Source of the DNA: Pseudomonadota bacterium
GTDB taxonomy: Bacteria; Pseudomonadota; Gammaproteobacteria; Burkholderiales; Burkholderiaceae_B
Assembly: GCA_023422555.1 (NCBI GenBank)
Contig: JAFAGQ010000179.1
Span: 1 to 5,471 of the forward strand
Length of the DNA stretch: 5,471 nucleotides
Direction: 5' to 3'
Within the stretch, counting starts at the first letter, position 1, and every line of letters starts with the position of its first letter. A program made the translations under genes and the position numbers. This document shows positions 1 through 5,471 of this stretch, piece after piece. The notes below the pieces were generated by a model that saw only the letters and a list, made by a program, of their open reading frames with translations, was not told where the DNA came from and searched no databases.

Positions 1-398
1 ACAGTCAGGTCAATGGTAGGTGCCAGTTTGCTCAGGTCTGCGTATTTAGGGGCTGACCGTCCGCCTACGATGATCAGATCGGGCGAGAGCGAATTGATGG
101 CTTCATAGTTCGGCTCGAACAGAGAACCCACTTTAGGAAATGAATCGCTGGCGTAGCCCGAGAGTTGATTCACATACTTGGATGTTGGAACTGCGCTGGC
201 TTCGACACCCAGGGCGTGCATGGTATCGAGTGACGCCAGATCAAAAACCACCGTTTTTTTCGGCTCTGACTGCAGCGTGGTTTTGCCGGCGGCATGTTCA
301 ACGGTCAGCGGATAGGCCTGCACTTGCAATGCCACGGCGGATAAGGCTGCGCTGCAGACGAACAGGGTTTGACGAATTCGGGACTTCCAGGATGACAT
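1..398 (-). CDS. Siderophore ABC transporter substrate-binding protein, FatB/CeuE-like (5' part only)
   Basis: This gene is read leftward from an ATG at 398-396 and leaves the window after 132 codons. The product begins with a type I signal peptide: basic residues (WKSRIR), a hydrophobic stretch, then a likely cut after VQA at about residue 28. It should therefore be a periplasmic protein. The mature part follows the class III periplasmic-binding fold of siderophore receptors (FatB, CeuE, YclQ). It has the segment VVFDLASLDTMHALGV, then VGSLFEPNYEAINSLSPDL, then IIVGGRSAPKY and LAPTIDLT, all in the usual order of that family. Its role would be to capture a ferric siderophore and deliver it to a FecCD-type permease, whose genes would lie to the left. 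An SD-like GGAG at 411-408 lies 9 nt before the ATG and supports this start. The family call is firm. The ligand (catecholate, hydroxamate or other) cannot be told from this fragment. Confidence 0.9.
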   Translation of the reverse strand, partial: MSSWKSRIRQTLFVCSAALSAVALQVQAYPLTVEHAAGKTTLQSEPKKTVVFDLASLDTMHALGVEASAVPTSKYVNQLSGYASDSFPKVGSLFEPNYEAINSLSPDLIIVGGRSAPKYADLSKLAPTIDLT

Positions 399-407
399 AG
401 GGATACA

Positions 408-411
408 CTCC
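408..411 (-). promoter_or_regulatory. Ribosome binding site of the siderophore-binding protein gene
   Basis: GGAG on the minus strand, 9 nt upstream of the ATG at 398. It fixes the start of the partial gene, whose encoded N-terminus is a complete signal peptide. Confidence 0.6.
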
Positions 412-495
412 GCTTTCAGACACAACGGGCGCCTGCAGTCGTGAATGACATGAGTTCTGCGGGCATGATGGGAAAGCGGGGATTCTATCACAATT

Positions 496-514
496 GGTAA
501 TAAGATGCATTCTC
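496..514 (-). promoter_or_regulatory. Putative Fur box (iron-responsive operator)
   Basis: The 19 bp GGTAATAAGATGCATTCTC (plus strand) match the classical Fur consensus GATAATGATAATCATTATC at 13 of 19 positions, counted by eye. On the minus strand the site reads ATGAGAATGCATCTTATT, with the alternating GAGAAT/CATCTTAT style common in Fur sites. It lies about 100 bp upstream of the siderophore-binding protein start, just downstream of a possible -10 element. A bound repressor there would cover the transcription start. Iron repression of such a gene is the general rule; the site itself is inferred. Confidence 0.55.
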
Positions 515-516
515 AT

Positions 517-522
517 ATTATC
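517..522 (-). promoter_or_regulatory. Candidate -10 element for the siderophore-binding protein gene
   Basis: GATAAT on the minus strand (522 to 517) has five of six matches to TATAAT. No good -35 hexamer stands 16-18 bp upstream. The TGAGAG core of the nearest repeat (543-538) lies at about that place, 15 bp away. A poor -35 next to repeated sites fits an activator-dependent promoter. The predicted start near 510 would fall inside the Fur-like site. Confidence 0.35.
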
Positions 523-537
523 AAATGAAATTGCTCC

Positions 538-621
538 CTCTCATTGAGGAACTGCTCTCACATTGAATGAAGAGCTACTCTCAAATCGAAGAGGCGCTCT
601 CAAATGGAACAGACACTCTCA
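538..621. repeat. Five imperfect direct repeats with CTCTCA core, about 19-bp period
   Basis: CTCTCA starts at 538, 555, 578, 597 and 616, giving steps of 17, 23, 19 and 19 bp. The two central units match beyond the core, with a common form CTCTCAAATsGAAsAG. The outer units fit with small insertions or deletions. On the minus strand the core is TGAGAG. Two copies form the short dyad AGAG-N3-CTCT (571-581 and 590-600), 19 bp apart. The array lies directly upstream of the possible siderophore-gene promoter and ends 5 bp before the stop codon of the AraC-type gene. A run of activator half-sites about two helical turns apart is the likeliest meaning. The binding protein is unknown. It might be an AraC-type siderophore regulator encoded elsewhere, or the one next door. 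Confidence 0.7.
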
Positions 622-626
622 TTTCA

Positions 627-1469
627 TCAATGGTTGTCGCGCTTATCCCCCAGATAGGCTGTGGGCGCCAGCCCCATTACCCGGCGAAACATATAACTGA
701 AGGCGCTGGGGCTGCGATAGCCCAGTTCCCGGGCAATATGCGCGATGGATTCCCCCATGGATAGCCGGCACACCGCGTCGGCCAGTCGCACCTGCTGCAC
801 CCACTGTCGGTAGTTCATTCCCAGTTCAGACTGGAACAGCCGGATCAGCGTGCGCTCGCTGGCGCCCACTGCATCGGCCCAGGCGCGCAGCGCAGCGTTG
901 CGCCCCGGTTCTTCCATAATGCGTTCACACACAGACACAAGGCGTCGATCGCGCGGCCAGGGAATTTGCGTGGGAATGGTCTGCGCGTAGGGCAACTCGG
1001 AAAGTATCAGCGACGCAATTCTTCCGCCCCGCTCATTCTGCCCATAAACCATGGGCTCTGCGGTCAGGCTCAGAATGAGTTCGCGCAGCAGACTGCTGAC
1101 TTCAATCACCTGGCAGTCAGGCCAGAGCCCAGAGGCCGCCTGCATGTCAACATAGAGCGTGCGCATATCCACATGACTGACTGCCACCGTGGTGTGAAGA
1201 ACGCCTGCCGGCACCCATAGGGCACGCAACGGTGGCAGCAGCCAAAAGCCTTTCTGCGTGGTTACGCGCATCACCCCTTTTGGGGCAAAAATCAGCTGCG
1301 CGCGGGGATGCGAATGCATCGCCGAACTGGTGCCCTGCGCAAATTCCTTGGCCATCGCAGCCACAACAGGTGCAATGAACTGGTAATCTGCCGCGTTTCT
1401 GCTTCGCAGGTTTGAAGAATTCACTGTCAGTTTCTCGACGAAAATTGGCACATCCGGGAATTCTAGCAC
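627..1469 (-). CDS. AraC-family transcriptional regulator with N-terminal cupin domain (NimR-like)
   Basis: A cytoplasmic DNA-binding regulator of 280 residues in the longest frame. Residues 35-110 are a cupin-type sensor domain with the family signature HSHPRAQL (52-59), then KGVMRVTT and LRALWVPAGVLHT. Residues 180-275 are the AraC/XylS DNA-binding domain. Its first helix-turn-helix is near 191-212 (ALRAWADAVGASERTLIRLF). Its second is near 240-264 (IAHIARELGYRSPSAFSYMF), followed by the typical GLAPTAY end. This architecture is that of NimR-type regulators, which usually control an adjacent divergent exporter; here that is the Fsr-like pump. The longest frame starts with GTG at 1469 and has no clear ribosome site. 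The GTG at 1424 has GAG 9 nt upstream, removes a poorly conserved tail and leaves 75 bp for two promoters, so it may be the real start. A role in siderophore control is possible but less likely, because PchR/AlcR-type activators usually look different. Confidence 0.88.
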   Translation of the reverse strand: MLEFPDVPIFVEKLTVNSSNLRSRNAADYQFIAPVVAAMAKEFAQGTSSAMHSHPRAQLIFAPKGVMRVTTQKGFWLLPPLRALWVPAGVLHTTVAVSHVDMRTLYVDMQAASGLWPDCQVIEVSSLLRELILSLTAEPMVYGQNERGGRIASLILSELPYAQTIPTQIPWPRDRRLVSVCERIMEEPGRNAALRAWADAVGASERTLIRLFQSELGMNYRQWVQQVRLADAVCRLSMGESIAHIARELGYRSPSAFSYMFRRVMGLAPTAYLGDKRDNH

Positions 1470-1472
1470 GGG

Positions 1473-1478
1473 TATACT
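1473..1478 (+). promoter_or_regulatory. Candidate -10 element for the fsr-like gene
   Basis: TATACT lies 21 bp before the ATG at 1500. No convincing -35 hexamer stands at 16-18 bp; TTGGCA at 1445-1450 is 22 bp away. The promoter would therefore need an activator or be weak. The predicted transcription start (about 1485) gives a leader of only 15-27 nt. Confidence 0.3.
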
Positions 1479-1482
1479 AGGG

Positions 1483-1500
1483 TTATTACGACTGTAATTA
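1483..1500. promoter_or_regulatory. 18-bp imperfect inverted repeat at the fsr start (possible operator)
   Basis: TTATTAC-GACT-GTAATTA: two 7-bp arms pair with one mismatch around a 4-bp centre. The dyad covers the predicted transcription start and its last base is the A of the ATG at 1500. It could be an operator shared by the divergent regulator and pump genes. AraC proteins more often use direct repeats, so a second regulator, or chance, remains possible. Confidence 0.3.
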
Positions 1501-2819
1501 TGCCGAATGCCATGTCAACCGAAACTGCCGCAATAGAAACAGCCACCATAGCGCCAACGCCACCTGGCGCCGCAACACCAGCACCTGAAACGTCAGCGGC
1601 CCAGCCGGCCGCAAGACCTGCAGATTCCACGGCCTTCAAGGTTCTGGGGGCCATCAGTGTCGCTCATATGATGAACGACATGATCCAGTCTATCCTGCTG
1701 GCCATCTATCCGATGCTCAAGGATAATTTCAGTCTGAGCTTCGCGCAAATCGGTCTGATCACACTTGTGTACCAGATTACCGCGTCCCTGCTGCAGCCGA
1801 TGATCGGCTTATATACCGACAAGCACCCCAAGCCTTATTCCCTCACTTTCGGCATGGGTTCCACCCTGGTCGGCCTGCTGCTTCTGTCAGTTGCGCCTTC
1901 TTTCCCCTATCTGTTGCTGGCGGCCATTCTGGTGGGTACCGGTTCTTCAGTCTTTCATCCCGAATCCTCACGCATCGCGCGCATGGCATCGGGCGGACGA
2001 CATGGCCTGGCGCAATCGCTGTTCCAGGTCGGTGGTAATGTCGGTTCGGCTCTGGGCCCCCTGTTTGCTGCTTTGCTGATTCTTCCTCACGGTCAGGGCA
2101 GCGTGGCCTGGTTCTCTCTGGCGGCACTATTCGCCATGTTTGTGCTGCTGCAGATCGGTCGCTGGTACAGCCGCAATCGCGAACTGCTGACTTTGCGGAC
2201 CAAACGCGCCAGCAATTCCATTGCTCTGCCCCGCAACAAGGTGCTTGGCGCACTGGGCGTACTGGGCGTTCTCATCTTCTCCAAGTACTTCTACATGGCC
2301 TCGATGAGCAGTTACCTGACCTTCTATCTGATGGAGAAGTTCTCCCTGTCAGTCCGCTCTTCGCAGCTTTACCTGTTTGTTTTCCTGGCCGCCGTGGCCG
2401 TAGGCACCATTGCAGGCGGACCCATAGGCGATCGCATCGGACGCAAACGCGTGATCTGGGGCTCCATTCTTGGTGTTGCGCCCTTTACGCTGATTCTGCC
2501 GCACGCCAACCTGTTCTGGACCGGTATTCTGATTGTGATTATCGGCCTGATTCTGGCATCGGCTTTCTCGGCCATCGTCGTGTATGCGCAGGAACTGGTG
2601 CCCGGCAAAACCGGCATGATTGCTGGGCTATTCTTTGGCTTTGCCTTTGGAATGGGTGGCGTAGGCGCTGCAGCACTGGGGCATCTGGCCGACACCACCA
2701 GTATTTCATTTGTGTATGACGTTTGTGCTTACCTGCCTTTACTGGGTATCGTGGCTGCACTGCTGCCGGATACCGAAAGAAGAATCAAAGCGCCAGCGTC
2801 TCCGGCCACACGTTCCTGA
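1500..2819 (+). CDS. fsr: MFS exporter, fosmidomycin-resistance protein family
   Basis: An inner-membrane major facilitator superfamily drug/proton antiporter of 439 residues. The sequence closely recalls E. coli Fsr, which exports fosmidomycin. Shared stretches include AHMMNDMIQSILLAIYP (about 55-71), VGTGSSVFHPESSR (145-158), ARMASGGRHGLAQS (160-173), FSKYFYMAS, WGSILGVAPFTLILP, and the AQELVPG and GLFFGFAFGMGG segments near the end. A motif-A-like loop GDRIGRKR (310-317) joins the first two helices of the second half. About twelve hydrophobic segments are visible between residue 46 and the C-terminus. Residues 1-44 form an Ala/Thr/Pro-rich tail somewhat longer than in E. coli Fsr (about 406 residues in all). 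The ATG at 1512 is an alternative start, and neither start has a clear ribosome site. The gene is divergent from the AraC-type regulator, its probable controller. The natural substrate is unknown. Confidence 0.93.
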   Translation: MPNAMSTETAAIETATIAPTPPGAATPAPETSAAQPAARPADSTAFKVLGAISVAHMMNDMIQSILLAIYPMLKDNFSLSFAQIGLITLVYQITASLLQPMIGLYTDKHPKPYSLTFGMGSTLVGLLLLSVAPSFPYLLLAAILVGTGSSVFHPESSRIARMASGGRHGLAQSLFQVGGNVGSALGPLFAALLILPHGQGSVAWFSLAALFAMFVLLQIGRWYSRNRELLTLRTKRASNSIALPRNKVLGALGVLGVLIFSKYFYMASMSSYLTFYLMEKFSLSVRSSQLYLFVFLAAVAVGTIAGGPIGDRIGRKRVIWGSILGVAPFTLILPHANLFWTGILIVIIGLILASAFSAIVVYAQELVPGKTGMIAGLFFGFAFGMGGVGAAALGHLADTTSISFVYDVCAYLPLLGIVAALLPDTERRIKAPASPATRS

Positions 2820-3678
2820 AAAGGGAAATCATGGCAACCACCACGGGGTCTGCCACATTGTGCTGAGAGGCCACAAATCCCAGAGTGGCATCCAGCTGGG
2901 TGTGGCCCCAGACGGTAAATTCATTGCGACCTGCACCGGCAATCGCAATATCTTCGCGGATCAGCGCGCAACCAGCGCCCGCGCGGACCAGTACATCGGC
3001 GTTGGCCATATCCGCGTTCTGCATCACGATGCGCGGCGCCAGGCCATGTCGTTCAAACAGCGAACGCAACAATAAATGCGTATGTGAGCCAGGGCTGCCA
3101 TCCAGCCACGGCTGCTGGGCCAGTTCTTTCCACCCGGCATGGCGCAGTTCGCTCGCTATTTCATTTGGCATCACGATCCGGTAGCGCACCGTGCGCAGCG
3201 CCATCCAGAAGAAATCAGGCAGCAGATGCGTGGCGATCACCATGGCCATCATCAGCCTGCCCGAGCGAACCTGTTCGATCAGCTCTTCCGAGGGCTGTAT
3301 CACGGTCTTAAGCTCAATCAGCGGCAGCGAATGGACCACGGCGGATGCCAGCTCGCCGAGTCGCAGAAACTGTGCGTGTTCGCCGGGAATGCCCAGTTCC
3401 AGCTCACCCTGCAGCTCTCCCTGAAACTGCTGAGCCTGGGATTTGAGCTGAGCACTGGTGTTCAGGAGCAGCTCTGCCGTTGGCAGCAGACGCACGCCTG
3501 CCTTGGACAGCACCAGTTTGCCGGCGGTCCTGTCAAACAGCGCAACGCCCAGGTCCTGCTCAAGCGCCTTGATCTGCCCGGTCACCGCAGGCTGGGTTAA
3601 CGACAGGGCTTCGGCGGCGCGTGTGAGATTACCCAGCCGGGCAACCGTCACAAACGCGCGAATCCGGTATATCTCCAT
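2785..3678 (-). CDS. LysR-family transcriptional regulator
   Basis: A cytoplasmic regulator of 297 residues, the normal LysR length. Residues 1-60 are the winged helix-turn-helix: MEIYRIRAFVTVARLGNLT, then RAAEALSLTQPAVTGQIKAL and EQDLGVALFDR. A linker helix follows to about residue 90. The rest is the periplasmic-binding-like effector domain, which starts at GELELGIPG and ends FRNVWPETLAL. The start is secure because the encoded N-terminus is the standard LysR beginning. The ATG lies 5 bp after the ABC ATPase stop codon and lacks a clear ribosome site, so translation is probably coupled and the gene is the last of the transporter operon. It therefore probably senses the imported solute or a product of it. 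Its 3' end overlaps the convergent fsr gene by 35 bp. I do not recognise a named orthologue. Confidence 0.92.
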   Translation of the reverse strand: MEIYRIRAFVTVARLGNLTRAAEALSLTQPAVTGQIKALEQDLGVALFDRTAGKLVLSKAGVRLLPTAELLLNTSAQLKSQAQQFQGELQGELELGIPGEHAQFLRLGELASAVVHSLPLIELKTVIQPSEELIEQVRSGRLMMAMVIATHLLPDFFWMALRTVRYRIVMPNEIASELRHAGWKELAQQPWLDGSPGSHTHLLLRSLFERHGLAPRIVMQNADMANADVLVRAGAGCALIREDIAIAGAGRNEFTVWGHTQLDATLGFVASQHNVADPVVVAMISLFRNVWPETLAL

Positions 3679-3683
3679 TGCAA

Positions 3684-4769
3684 TCAGGTTGAGAGCAGAC
3701 GAATCTGCGAAGGCTCCAGTCCCAGGGAAACCGGCGCGCCGATCTGGAACTGACCCAGTCCCGCAAAATGCGACTGGTCGGCAGTGACCCGCTGCTCGCC
3801 CACTTTCACGGCATAGCGAACAAACTCACCCAGAAATTCCCGCTCTTCCACGACACCCGGCAGCCAGATGTAATGGGCGTCCGCATTGCCGCCAGCCGCG
3901 TCGATGCGTACCGAGTGCGGACGGAAACTGGCGGCAAGCCGATCCCCTTCAGGAATATCGTCATTGACGGGGATGGCCAGATCGCCTACCCCATCCACAC
4001 TCAGCGTCACGCCCGAATAATTACGCGACCTGACAGCGCCTTCCAGCACATTCATGGTGCCCACAAAATTGGCCACAAAACGGTTCGCCGGGAAATCAAA
4101 GAGCGTTGCCGGGCTGCCCGTCTGCTGAACAACCCCTTTGTCCAGCACCGCCATTCTGTCCGCGGTTGTCATGGCCTCTTCCTGATCATGAGTCACGAAA
4201 ATCGTGGTAATGCCCAGGCGTCGCTGCAATGACAGTAGCTCTCGACGCATCTGCACGCGCAGCTTCTTGTCCAGATTCGACAGCGGCTCGTCTAACAGCA
4301 GCACTTGCGGCTCAATCACGATAGTGCGTGCAAGCGCCACGCGCTGCTGCTGTCCGCCCGACAGTTCATTCGGTCGGCGCTGCGCAAAAGTGGATAACCC
4401 CACCAGCGCCAGTGCCGCTTCTACTCTTTCGCGTATCTCTGCCCGGGGCAGCCTGCGCTCGACCAGACCAAACGCGACGTTGTCCCACACAGTCATGTGC
4501 GGCCACAAGGCATAGCTTTGAAACACCATACCAATATTGCGTTTGTGAGGAGGAATGGCACTGATGTCCTTGCCGTCCACAAGCAACTGGCCTGCATTGT
4601 GCTGATTGAAACCGGCAATCAGACGCAGAAGCGTGGATTTGCCCGAACCTGACGGCCCCAGCAGGGCAAAGAACTCGCCCGGCTCAATCATGATATTGAT
4701 ATTTTTCAGAACTTCCGTGTTGCCATAAGACAGGCGGATATCACGGCATTCAACACTGACTTTCTTCAT
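3684..4769 (-). CDS. ABC transporter ATP-binding protein, iron/polyamine/phosphonate importer type
   Basis: The 361-residue ATPase subunit of an importer, acting on the cytoplasmic face of the membrane. In order it shows the A-loop tyrosine Y15, Walker A GPSGSGKST (38-46), the Q-loop VFQSYALWP (82-90), signature LSGGQQQR (136-143), Walker B LLLDEP (157-162), D-loop SNLD (164-167) and H-loop histidine in VTHDQEE (H194). All catalytic residues are intact. The C-terminal third is a TOBE-like regulatory extension following the FVANFVGTMN segment, as in FbpC, PotA and the putative 2-aminoethylphosphonate ATPases. The start at 4769 is chosen because AGGA lies 8 nt upstream. The earlier ATG at 4793 would overlap the permease gene and has no such site. 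Four bases separate it from the permease stop, and lysR follows after 5 bases. The importer class is clear; the substrate is not. Confidence 0.93.
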   Translation of the reverse strand: MKKVSVECRDIRLSYGNTEVLKNINIMIEPGEFFALLGPSGSGKSTLLRLIAGFNQHNAGQLLVDGKDISAIPPHKRNIGMVFQSYALWPHMTVWDNVAFGLVERRLPRAEIRERVEAALALVGLSTFAQRRPNELSGGQQQRVALARTIVIEPQVLLLDEPLSNLDKKLRVQMRRELLSLQRRLGITTIFVTHDQEEAMTTADRMAVLDKGVVQQTGSPATLFDFPANRFVANFVGTMNVLEGAVRSRNYSGVTLSVDGVGDLAIPVNDDIPEGDRLAASFRPHSVRIDAAGGNADAHYIWLPGVVEEREFLGEFVRYAVKVGEQRVTADQSHFAGLGQFQIGAPVSLGLEPSQIRLLST

Positions 4770-4773
4770 CTTC

Positions 4774-5471
4774 TTATTCCTGTTCAATCGCATTTGACGA
4801 GCGTGTGCGCGAAGAGGCGCGCTCGACGATCAGATGGGAAGCATACGTTCCAATGGCAACCACCACCACGGCAAGTACACCCAGTGCAGCGCCGGGTCCC
4901 CGCCCGGAGGCACTTTGCATAAACAGATAAATGCCGTAGCTCATTGGCGCATCGCTATCGCGACTCACCAGCATGATGGTAGCGGAAAGCTCCACGGCGG
5001 CGGTAATAAAGCTGGTAACAAACCCGGCCAGCATCCCCCCGGCCATCAGCGGCACCACGACGCGACGGATAATCCGATGCCGCCGGGCCCCTACAGATGC
5101 CGCCGCCTCTTCCAGCGAGACGTTGATCTGCTGCAGCGCGGCAACGCAGGCCCGCAAGGCATAAGGCAGGCGCCTGACAGAATAGGCCAGCATAATCACG
5201 ATCCAGGTCGAGGTAAGTGCCATATCTGTGCCGAGCAGTTCCACACCCCGGAAGGTGCGAAGATAGCCAATCGCAAGCACAATGCCCGGCACCGCCAGCG
5301 CTGCAGACGCCAGCCAGTCCAGCCAGCGTCTTGCCGGAATCCGAGTGCGCAGAATCAGATAGGCAATCGCCGTACCCAGAATGACGTCCAGACCCGCCGC
5401 AAGACCGCAGTAAAGCAGAGTATTGACCATCATGTCGCTGGAGTTGCTGAACACCTCCGCGTAATGCGCCA
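4774..5471 (-). CDS. ABC transporter permease, binding-protein-dependent type (C-terminal part)
   Basis: The reading frame enters from the right edge and ends with TAA at 4776-4774, giving 231 visible residues. The frame is open up to the window edge, and codons before the GTG at 5454 (HYAEVF) already read like the family, so the true start lies outside. Visible hydrophobic segments include NTLLYCGLAAGLDVILG, then LASAALAVPGIVLAIGYL, WIVIMLAYSV, a long stretch around GGMLAGFVTSFITAAVEL, and ALGVLAVVVVAIGTYA. The cytoplasmic EAA loop that docks the ATPase is present (EEAAASVGARRHR, ending VVVPL). In this family the permease is often one fused polypeptide with two such domains, so this may be the second half of a roughly 550-residue FbpB/AfuB-like protein. 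The ATPase gene follows after 4 bp. Iron(III), 2-aminoethylphosphonate, thiamine or polyamine could be the substrate. The binding-protein gene is not in the window. Confidence 0.88.
   Translation of the reverse strand, partial: AHYAEVFSNSSDMMVNTLLYCGLAAGLDVILGTAIAYLILRTRIPARRWLDWLASAALAVPGIVLAIGYLRTFRGVELLGTDMALTSTWIVIMLAYSVRRLPYALRACVAALQQINVSLEEAAASVGARRHRIIRRVVVPLMAGGMLAGFVTSFITAAVELSATIMLVSRDSDAPMSYGIYLFMQSASGRGPGAALGVLAVVVVAIGTYASHLIVERASSRTRSSNAIEQE
4778..4781 (-). promoter_or_regulatory. Ribosome binding site of the ABC ATPase gene
   Basis: AGGA on the minus strand, 8 nt before the ATG at 4769 and lying within the last codons of the permease gene. It decides for the 4769 start over the in-frame ATG at 4793 and suggests coupled translation of the two transporter genes. 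Confidence 0.65.

Larger units (their letters stand above)
399..626. other. Regulatory intergenic region upstream of the siderophore-binding protein gene
   Basis: These 228 bp lie between the stop codon of the AraC-type gene and the siderophore-binding protein gene, which share the same strand. I see no credible gene here. The DNA is visibly AT-richer than its neighbours around 481-535. Reading along the minus strand it contains the five-copy CTCTCA repeat array, a possible -10 box, the Fur-like site and then a leader of roughly 110 nt. No hairpin followed by a T run was found to end the AraC-type gene, so read-through from it into the siderophore gene is possible. Confidence 0.6.

Noticed and set aside
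351..398. Lipoprotein signal (LFVC) in the siderophore-binding protein
   Set aside because: The residues around the Cys do not match a lipobox and the hydrophobic segment continues past it. A type I cut after VQA fits better.
140..400. Plus-strand open frame of 86 codons
   Set aside because: It lies opposite the siderophore-binding protein gene, has no family resemblance and is rich in Arg and Trp as expected of an antisense shadow.
538..621. CRISPR array or replication iterons
   Set aside because: Units are about 19 bp and lie head to tail without unique spacers, with uneven steps of 17-23 bp. There is no cas or replication gene nearby.
567..764. Plus-strand open frame covering the repeat array and the end of the AraC-type gene
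   Set aside because: Most of it is antisense to the conserved second helix-turn-helix of the regulator. No ribosome site and no recognisable protein pattern.
1843..2253. Minus-strand open frame of 136 codons inside fsr
   Set aside because: Antisense to a well-conserved membrane protein, with a composition rich in Cys, Arg and Pro and no domain.
2870..2889. Hairpin GCCAC...GTGGC as a terminator for fsr
   Set aside because: The stem is only 5 bp with a 10-nt loop and no T run, and it lies inside the LysR-type coding sequence.
3139..3600. Plus-strand open frame of 153 codons inside the LysR-type gene
   Set aside because: Shadow of a full-length regulator with an intact helix-turn-helix on the other strand.
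3768..4232. Plus-strand open frame of 154 codons inside the ABC ATPase gene
   Set aside because: Shadow of the ATPase, whose motifs are all intact on the minus strand.
4770..4793. Upstream ATG at 4793 as the ATPase start
   Set aside because: It overlaps the permease gene by 20 bp and lacks a ribosome site, while the ATG at 4769 has AGGA at ideal distance.
5452..5454. GTG at 5454 as the start of a short permease
   Set aside because: The frame stays open to the window edge and the residues before it fit the permease family, so the gene is cut by the window.

Overview
This is chromosomal-looking DNA from a moderately GC-rich proteobacterium. The best guess is a betaproteobacterium of the Burkholderiales, perhaps Alcaligenaceae (Bordetella, Achromobacter or Advenella relatives). 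That rests on the protein styles and on the grouping of siderophore uptake, an AraC regulator, Fsr and a LysR-linked ABC importer. It is recognition, not a search result. There are no RNA genes, insertion sequences, phage genes or CRISPR arrays.

Left part (1-626): the 5' end of a siderophore-binding periplasmic protein gene of the FatB/CeuE/YclQ type is read leftward from 398 and runs off the window. Its roughly 230-bp upstream region is the most structured non-coding DNA here. It holds a Fur-box-like site (about 496-514), a possible -10 element (517-522) and five imperfect direct repeats (538-621) with a conserved CTCTCA core. The layout fits iron repression by Fur combined with an upstream-binding activator.

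Middle (627-2819): an AraC-family regulator of the cupin/NimR-like type is read leftward and is divergent from an MFS drug exporter closely resembling fosmidomycin-resistance protein Fsr. The short gap between them has a TATACT box and an 18-bp imperfect dyad that touches the fsr start codon. A regulator-efflux pump pair is the natural reading.

Right part (2785-5471): three genes are read leftward as one probable operon. They are the C-terminal part of an inner-membrane ABC permease (cut by the window end), an ABC ATPase with a C-terminal extension, and a LysR-type regulator starting 5 bp after the ATPase stop. The transporter belongs to the iron(III)/polyamine/2-aminoethylphosphonate group of importers, and its substrate cannot be fixed here. 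The lysR 3' end overlaps the convergent fsr 3' end by 35 bp.

Most of the window is ordinary. The repeat array at 538-621 is the feature most worth a second look.
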